DNA of 64,000 bases from Aurifilum marmelostoma (taxonomy: Eukaryota; Ascomycota; Sordariomycetes; Diaporthales; Cryphonectriaceae). Location of the stretch: NCBI GenBank assembly GCA_027559495.1, contig JAMXSV010000008.1:186001-250000 (forward strand), given 5' to 3'. Position numbers and translations under genes: made by a program. Shown here one piece after another: positions 59,481 to 64,000 of this stretch (positions are counted from its first letter, which is position 1; each line of letters begins with the position of its first letter). The notes beneath the pieces are model-generated. The model was not told where the DNA came from, made no database searches, and saw nothing but the letters and a program-made list of their open reading frames with translations.

Positions 59481-61946
59481 ATGAACCCGGAAAGGCAGCA
59501 TCTTGTCGATGATGATGAGCTCGCAGGCGAGACATCACGGAAGGGCCGGGGCCAGATGCCGAATCAACATTCTGGTCTCAAAGACGAGGATGGACGGGCA
59601 ATACAGCCAGCCAGCTCTCGCAAGTCAAGAGTGACACCTTGGCTGCCACTCGTCCTCCTCCCTCTTCTCCTCCTCTTGATCCCCTTTCTCTTCTCCTGTT
59701 CCTCTCTCACCGGGTTTCTTTCAAACTATCGGCTTCACATTCCCTGGTACAGCCATGATGAGCAGGCCATGGGTGCCGACAAAGGAGACCAGTACCTCCT
59801 CGGCGTTGGCAAGGGAGACATCACAGGCCCAGTCGTCGAGATCAACCTGATGGGGTACGCTGACCCGAGCCAAGTCGGCACCGGCCTGCGCCAGCGCCTT
59901 TATGCACGCGCCTTCATCGTCGGAGATACCACCAATCCTTTGGATCGCTTCGTATACTTGGTCCTCGATACGCAGTCCGGCGATACGGCCGTGAGGTACG
60001 GCATCCTGTCAGGGCTGAGGGACTTGGGCCCAGAGTATGCTGTCTACGGCCAACACAATGTTGCTGTCACGGGAACACATTCCCACTCCGGCCCAGCAGG
60101 ATGGTTGAACTATCTCCTGCCCCAGATCACCAGCAAAGGCTTCGACAGCCAGGGCTTCCAGGCCATCGTCGATGGTGCCATCCTCTCCATCGTGCGGGCA
60201 CATGAGAGCCTACAGCCAGGTTATCTCAGCATCGGCTCAACCAAGGTTCACGGCGCCAATATCAACAGGAGCCTCTTTGCCTACCTGGCCAACCCTGCGT
60301 CGGAGCGGGCGAGATACAACATCAGCTCCGATGACGACGGGTCTGTCGAGAAGGACCTGAGCCTGCTGAAGTTCCAGCGGGCCTCTGATGGCAAGAACAT
60401 CGGCGCGCTCACCTGGTTCCCAACACACGGGACCTCCATGCTCGGCAACAACACCATAATCACGGGCGACAATAAAGGCGTCGCTGCCTACCTCTTCGAG
60501 AAGAGCGTCGCTGGCGAGGCCACTGCCGTCGACGGCTTTGTCGCGGGTTTCTCACAGGCCAATGTCGGTGACACCAGCCCAAATGTGCTCGGCGCATGGT
60601 GTGAGGACGGCTCAGGACAGATGTGTACACTCGAGAACAGCACTTGCCCTGGCGACGGCCGCGTCGGAAAGTGCCATGCTCGTGGTCCTCGCTTCAGGGC
60701 GAATGATAGTGGTGCCTCGTCTTGCTTCGAGATTGGCCGGCGACAGTTCGCTCCGGCCCGGAACCTGTACGATCAGCTGAACATGAACCCGATCCCAGTC
60801 CGAGGCCCTTGGGTCAAGTCATTCCACACATTCCACGACATGTCCAACTTTACCTTCACCCTTCCCAACGGCTCCGTGGCCTCGACCTGTCCGGCCGCTC
60901 TGGGATACTCCTTCGCCGCTGGAACTTCAGATGGGCCTGGAGTCTTTGATTTCACACAGCACGACGGCGACCCGTCCAACACATCACCTGTTTGGAAGGT
61001 TGTCTCCAGCTTCCTCAAGGCGCCGTCGGACAAACAGCGGGCCTGCCAGGGGTCAAAACCCATCTTGCTTGACGTCGGCGAGGTGCACAGGCCTTACGCG
61101 TGGACCCCAAACGTGGTAGACATCCAGGTCTTCCGCGTGGGTCAGTTCATGATCGTCGTCAGTCCTGGGGAGGCCAGCACCATGGCTGGTCGGCGGTGGA
61201 AAGAAGCTGTGCAGTCCGAGTCTGCAGCGCTCTTCCAGGACAACTATGGGCTCTCGGCACCCGGCGCGCTGCACTCTCCGGCCCCAGTCGTCGTACTCGG
61301 CGGACCGGCAAACAGCTACACTCACTATATAACCACAGAGGAGGAATACTCAATTCAGCGATACGAAGGGGCGTCGACGCTGTATGGGCCTCACACGCTG
61401 GCAGCGTACGTCAACGTCACCCTGGGGCTTCTCCCATTCCTCGACGCGTCAGCTAGAACCCCACCACCGCACCCGCAGGACATGTTCCCGCCTGACAATA
61501 CGAACCGCTCGTTGTCGTTCATCACCGGCGTGGTGAGAGATGGGACGCCACTTGGCCGGGCCTTTGGAGAGGTGAAGCAAGACGTCAGCACCTTTTACCG
61601 CACTGGAAGCCGCATCACGGCTACCTTTGTAGGCGCAAACCCACGGAACAACCTGCGTCTCGGGGGCACCTACGCAGCAGTCGAGAAGCTGTCACTCGGC
61701 GAGGACGGCAGCCAGGTCTGGAACGTGGCCAGAGATGACTCGGACTGGAGCCTCGTTTTCAGGTGGAAGCGGACGAGCGAGATACTAGCCACGAGCGAGG
61801 TGGAAATCACGTGGGAAACGGACCGGGAGGAGCCCAGCGAGGTTGAGAGGGGAGTGTACAGATTGAGATACCATGGAGATTGGAAGAGCCTGGGTGGGAC
61901 AATCACGGCGTTTAACGGGAGCAGTTCTGCCTTTACCCTTGTCTGA
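59481..61946 (+). CDS. Neutral ceramidase
   Basis: Single exon, 821 residues. It starts with a hydrophilic ~53-residue tail and a strong hydrophobic segment (WLPLVLLPLLLLLIPFLF, ~54-71): a signal anchor rather than a cleaved signal peptide, placing the enzyme in the ER/Golgi lumen or outside. The catalytic domain starts LLGVGKGDITGPV. Zinc ligands lie in VAVTGTHSHSGPAG (~193-206), WFPTHGTSM (~311) and SPGEAS (~561), and a Tyr in NSYTHYITTEEEY (~611). The nucleophilic Ser is in NVGDTSPN (~362). The C-terminal immunoglobulin-like domain ends the protein. Reaction: hydrolyses ceramide to sphingoid base and fatty acid. It is followed on the same strand by ceramide synthase. AATAAA at 62031. Many N-glycosylation sites. 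Confidence 0.96.
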   Translation: MNPERQHLVDDDELAGETSRKGRGQMPNQHSGLKDEDGRAIQPASSRKSRVTPWLPLVLLPLLLLLIPFLFSCSSLTGFLSNYRLHIPWYSHDEQAMGADKGDQYLLGVGKGDITGPVVEINLMGYADPSQVGTGLRQRLYARAFIVGDTTNPLDRFVYLVLDTQSGDTAVRYGILSGLRDLGPEYAVYGQHNVAVTGTHSHSGPAGWLNYLLPQITSKGFDSQGFQAIVDGAILSIVRAHESLQPGYLSIGSTKVHGANINRSLFAYLANPASERARYNISSDDDGSVEKDLSLLKFQRASDGKNIGALTWFPTHGTSMLGNNTIITGDNKGVAAYLFEKSVAGEATAVDGFVAGFSQANVGDTSPNVLGAWCEDGSGQMCTLENSTCPGDGRVGKCHARGPRFRANDSGASSCFEIGRRQFAPARNLYDQLNMNPIPVRGPWVKSFHTFHDMSNFTFTLPNGSVASTCPAALGYSFAAGTSDGPGVFDFTQHDGDPSNTSPVWKVVSSFLKAPSDKQRACQGSKPILLDVGEVHRPYAWTPNVVDIQVFRVGQFMIVVSPGEASTMAGRRWKEAVQSESAALFQDNYGLSAPGALHSPAPVVVLGGPANSYTHYITTEEEYSIQRYEGASTLYGPHTLAAYVNVTLGLLPFLDASARTPPPHPQDMFPPDNTNRSLSFITGVVRDGTPLGRAFGEVKQDVSTFYRTGSRITATFVGANPRNNLRLGGTYAAVEKLSLGEDGSQVWNVARDDSDWSLVFRWKRTSEILATSEVEITWETDREEPSEVERGVYRLRYHGDWKSLGGTITAFNGSSSAFTLV

Positions 61947-62628
61947 TGAGTATGGATAGTTCAGCAAGCGATGATTAAATGTTTAGACTCGATATGAAAT
62001 GATCCACTGTTCGTAAAAATTGACTTTTGGAATAAAAGAGCGCGAAAAACCAATGACCATTGAGATTGAGCGGAAGGTAAGAAAAAAAGGATAAGAACAG
62101 GGTTAGGGGTGCAAGGCTATGTACAAGGCTGGCGAACCCATGAACTGCATGCCAACAATCGATTGTAGTCTCCAGTGTATACTTGGTCCCCTTTAATTAA
62201 CATGAACAAGTTGCCTGCATACGTACATCAGGACCAACATAAACCTCCAATCTCTTATTTTGCTTCCAGCTTATGTTCTGGCCGGTGTCGGCGAAACTAA
62301 AAATCCTGATGGAGACTGTTCATTTCAACCGGGCGCCGCGGGCCACTACGCAAGCAGTTCCGCGGACGAGGCGGAGCCCGCCAGCTGAATGCACTCTCCT
62401 TCTGTCCATCCCTCAGACAGCAATGGATTATGTTAACAGTAGATAATAAATAATTGATATTTGCTTCAAGATCGCGTCAAGGCTGAGGAGAGTTCCCTTC
62501 TTATACTTTAAGAACTCTGCTTCTCTTATAGGCTATTTTTCTTGTTCTGAAGATAATTCGTCGAGTCTGATGTGATTTGGCCGCGTGCACTGCACTGAAG
62601 TTCATTCTATTCCAATCAAGTGGCAATC
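61947..62628. other. Intergenic region ceramidase to ceramide synthase
   Basis: 0.68 kb holding the 3' end of the ceramidase gene (AATAAA at 62031-62036) and the promoter of the next gene. AT-richer than surrounding coding DNA. No ORF supported. Confidence 0.55.
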
Positions 62629-64000
62629 ATGGCCAAAGCAACCTCCACCCTGACAATCCCGCCTCCACAGTCCGCAGGCCAAGTCTTCAGCACCCCAGAG
62701 CAATGTGCAAGCCGGAAGAACGAGTTGATACACCGAAGACGCCATGACAGAAGCTCAAAGCCTCCTGGCTCTTGGCCGCCCTCGCCGAGAACATGGTCGG
62801 ATGCTGGCAACAAGACTCGACGAAGAGGTCACAAGGCGAAGGGAAACAAATTGTCTGCTAACGGCCAGAGATTTGTGTGCAGCCCTGGTCGTGCTCCTGG
62901 AATACGACACCGCACATGGGCTATGCCGCTCGTCCTGATTCTCATGTTTCTCTGCCTATACGGCCTCAACCCACACGAGTCCAACATAATCCACCACTTC
63001 CTCTTCCTGTCCTACAAACTCGAGGGCCAACCAGGCCACGATGCCAGCTCTTCCTCCCCGTCACCATCACACTATGGCTACGGCAAGGGGCCATGGGACC
63101 TGGCCTTTGTCCTCTTCTACACCATCGTCCTAACCTTTGCGCGCGAGTTCCTCATGCACGAGCTCCTGTCCCCCCTCGCCCGCGCCTGCGGCATCACCTC
63201 CCCGCGCACGACCTCCCGCTTCGCAGAGCAGATGTACACGGCCTGCTACACGGCGCTCAGCGGGCCCCCTCGGCCTGCTCGTCATGCGGCGCACCCCGGG
63301 CCTGTGGTACTTTGAGACGCGCGGCATGTACGAGGGGTACCCGCACCGCGTGCACGAGGGCCTCTTCAAGTTCTACTACCTGTTCCAGGCGGCCTTCTGG
63401 GCCCAGCAGGTCGTCGTCATGGTGCTGGGCCAGGAGCAGCGCCGCAGGGACTTTAGGGAGTTTGTGGCGCATCATGTTGTCACGGTTGCGCTGATCGGGC
63501 TGAGCTATCGGTTTCACTTTATGCGGATTGGTATCGCCGTCTATGTGACGCATGATATCAGCGATGGTCTCCTGGCGGTAAGTGTGATCTAGTTGTCTAT
63601 CTCTCTCCGCAACTCGGTGGAGAAGTAGAGGAAGGGAACAAGAAACTGACAAAGTAAATGGGGCCTGCCAGGTTGTGAAATCACTCAACTACGCGCAAAG
63701 CAGCCTCCAGGCCCCCGTGTACGCCTTCTGCATGGCCTGCTGGATCTACCTGCGCCACTACATCAACCTGCGCATCCTCTATTCCATCCTCACCGAGTTC
63801 TCCGCGGTCGGGCCCTTTGCGCTCGACTGGGCTGCGGATCAGTACAAGTGCCGCCTCTCGCAGGTCGTCACCTTTGGGCTGCTGGCGGGGCTGCAGATTC
63901 TTAACCTCTTTTGGCTGTACTGCCTCTTCCGCAGCGCGTACCGGTTTGTGGTGCTGGGTATTGCCAAGGATGATAGGTCTGATGCTGAGGAGTCGGAAGG
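62629..64000 (+). CDS. Ceramide synthase (LAG1/LAC1, TLC domain), frame broken at a C5 run; 3' end outside window
   Basis: Exon 1 is 62629-63577, intron 63578-63671 (94 nt, GTAAGT...TGCCAG), exon 2 63672 to the window edge, in frame across the splice (ISDGLLA-VVKSLNY). The first ~100 residues are basic and low complexity; the start is uncertain. TLC-domain blocks: GPWDLAFVLFYTIVLTFARE, EQMYTACYTALSGP, then GLWYFETRGMYEGYPH, the Lag1 motif FVAHHVVTVALIGLSY with its two active His, and YVTHDISDGLLA with Asp residues. It joins fatty acyl-CoA to a sphingoid base in the ER. Between SGP and LGLLVMRRTPG the frame shifts at the C5 run 63265-63269; removing one C restores the family sequence. Assembly error is the likeliest cause. 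The upstream neighbour is ceramidase. Confidence 0.9.

Noticed and set aside
62744..62938. Alternative-frame ORF at the start of the ceramide synthase gene (64 codons)
   Set aside because: The frame that continues into the TLC domain is different; this ORF ends at 62938 without a donor leading to the TLC frame. It does show that the N-terminus of the synthase is not settled.

Overview
The window is nuclear DNA of a filamentous ascomycete (Pezizomycotina), most like a Sordariomycete. This rests on GC-rich genes with short GT-AG introns (mostly 60-230 nt), branch sites such as CTGAC, gene-poor spacers with pyrimidine tracts and homopolymers, and a fungal protein set: GH72 glucanosyltransferase, CFEM protein, OafB-like acyltransferase, PKA regulatory subunit and BZZ1. 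No species can be named from the sequence alone. I recognise no transposon, CRISPR array, tRNA or rRNA gene.

Layout. 1-635 (-) is the 5' part of a mitochondrial DUF1279/FAM210-like protein. 1883-2941 (+) is a phytanoyl-CoA dioxygenase-like protein. 3780-7171 (-) is an HRP1-type RNA-binding protein with a very long intron, divergent from the GYP1-type Rab-GAP at 7878-10087 (+). 10802-12727 (-) is a NASP/Sim3-like histone chaperone and 14222-18027 (-) a large leucine-rich-repeat protein. A 4.4 kb gene-free spacer precedes RPL5 (22422-23763, -). 24262-25195 (+, HAD hydrolase) and 25255-26112 (-, methyltransferase) converge. 27120-29096 (-) is an acyltransferase-3 membrane protein, 30265-31729 (-) a GH72 enzyme, and 34262-36923 (-) BZZ1. 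38606-40329 (+) is the DEAD-box helicase DBP5. 43884-47540 (+) is a CFEM membrane protein and 48998-50784 (-) a CDC50/LEM3 flippase subunit. 55077-56571 (+) is the PKA regulatory subunit and 57541-58340 (-) the splicing factor SPF27. 59481-61946 (+) neutral ceramidase and 62629->64000 (+) ceramide synthase form an adjacent same-strand sphingolipid pair.

Most genes are housekeeping functions: mRNA processing and export (HRP1, SPF27, DBP5), translation (RPL5), histone supply, membrane traffic and lipid asymmetry (GYP1, BZZ1, CDC50), cAMP signalling, cell wall and sphingolipids. Exon models were built by hand from splice sites, frame and conserved protein sequence; each closes in frame except where stated.

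Three otherwise well-conserved genes (PHYH-like, BZZ1, ceramide synthase) each have a one-base frame break exactly at a C homopolymer, and DBP5 may have a fourth. This pattern points to assembly or sequencing indels rather than four independent pseudogenes. The most biologically unusual structure is the 1437 nt intron just before RRM1 of the HRP1-type gene. I did not find a convincing new multi-gene system.
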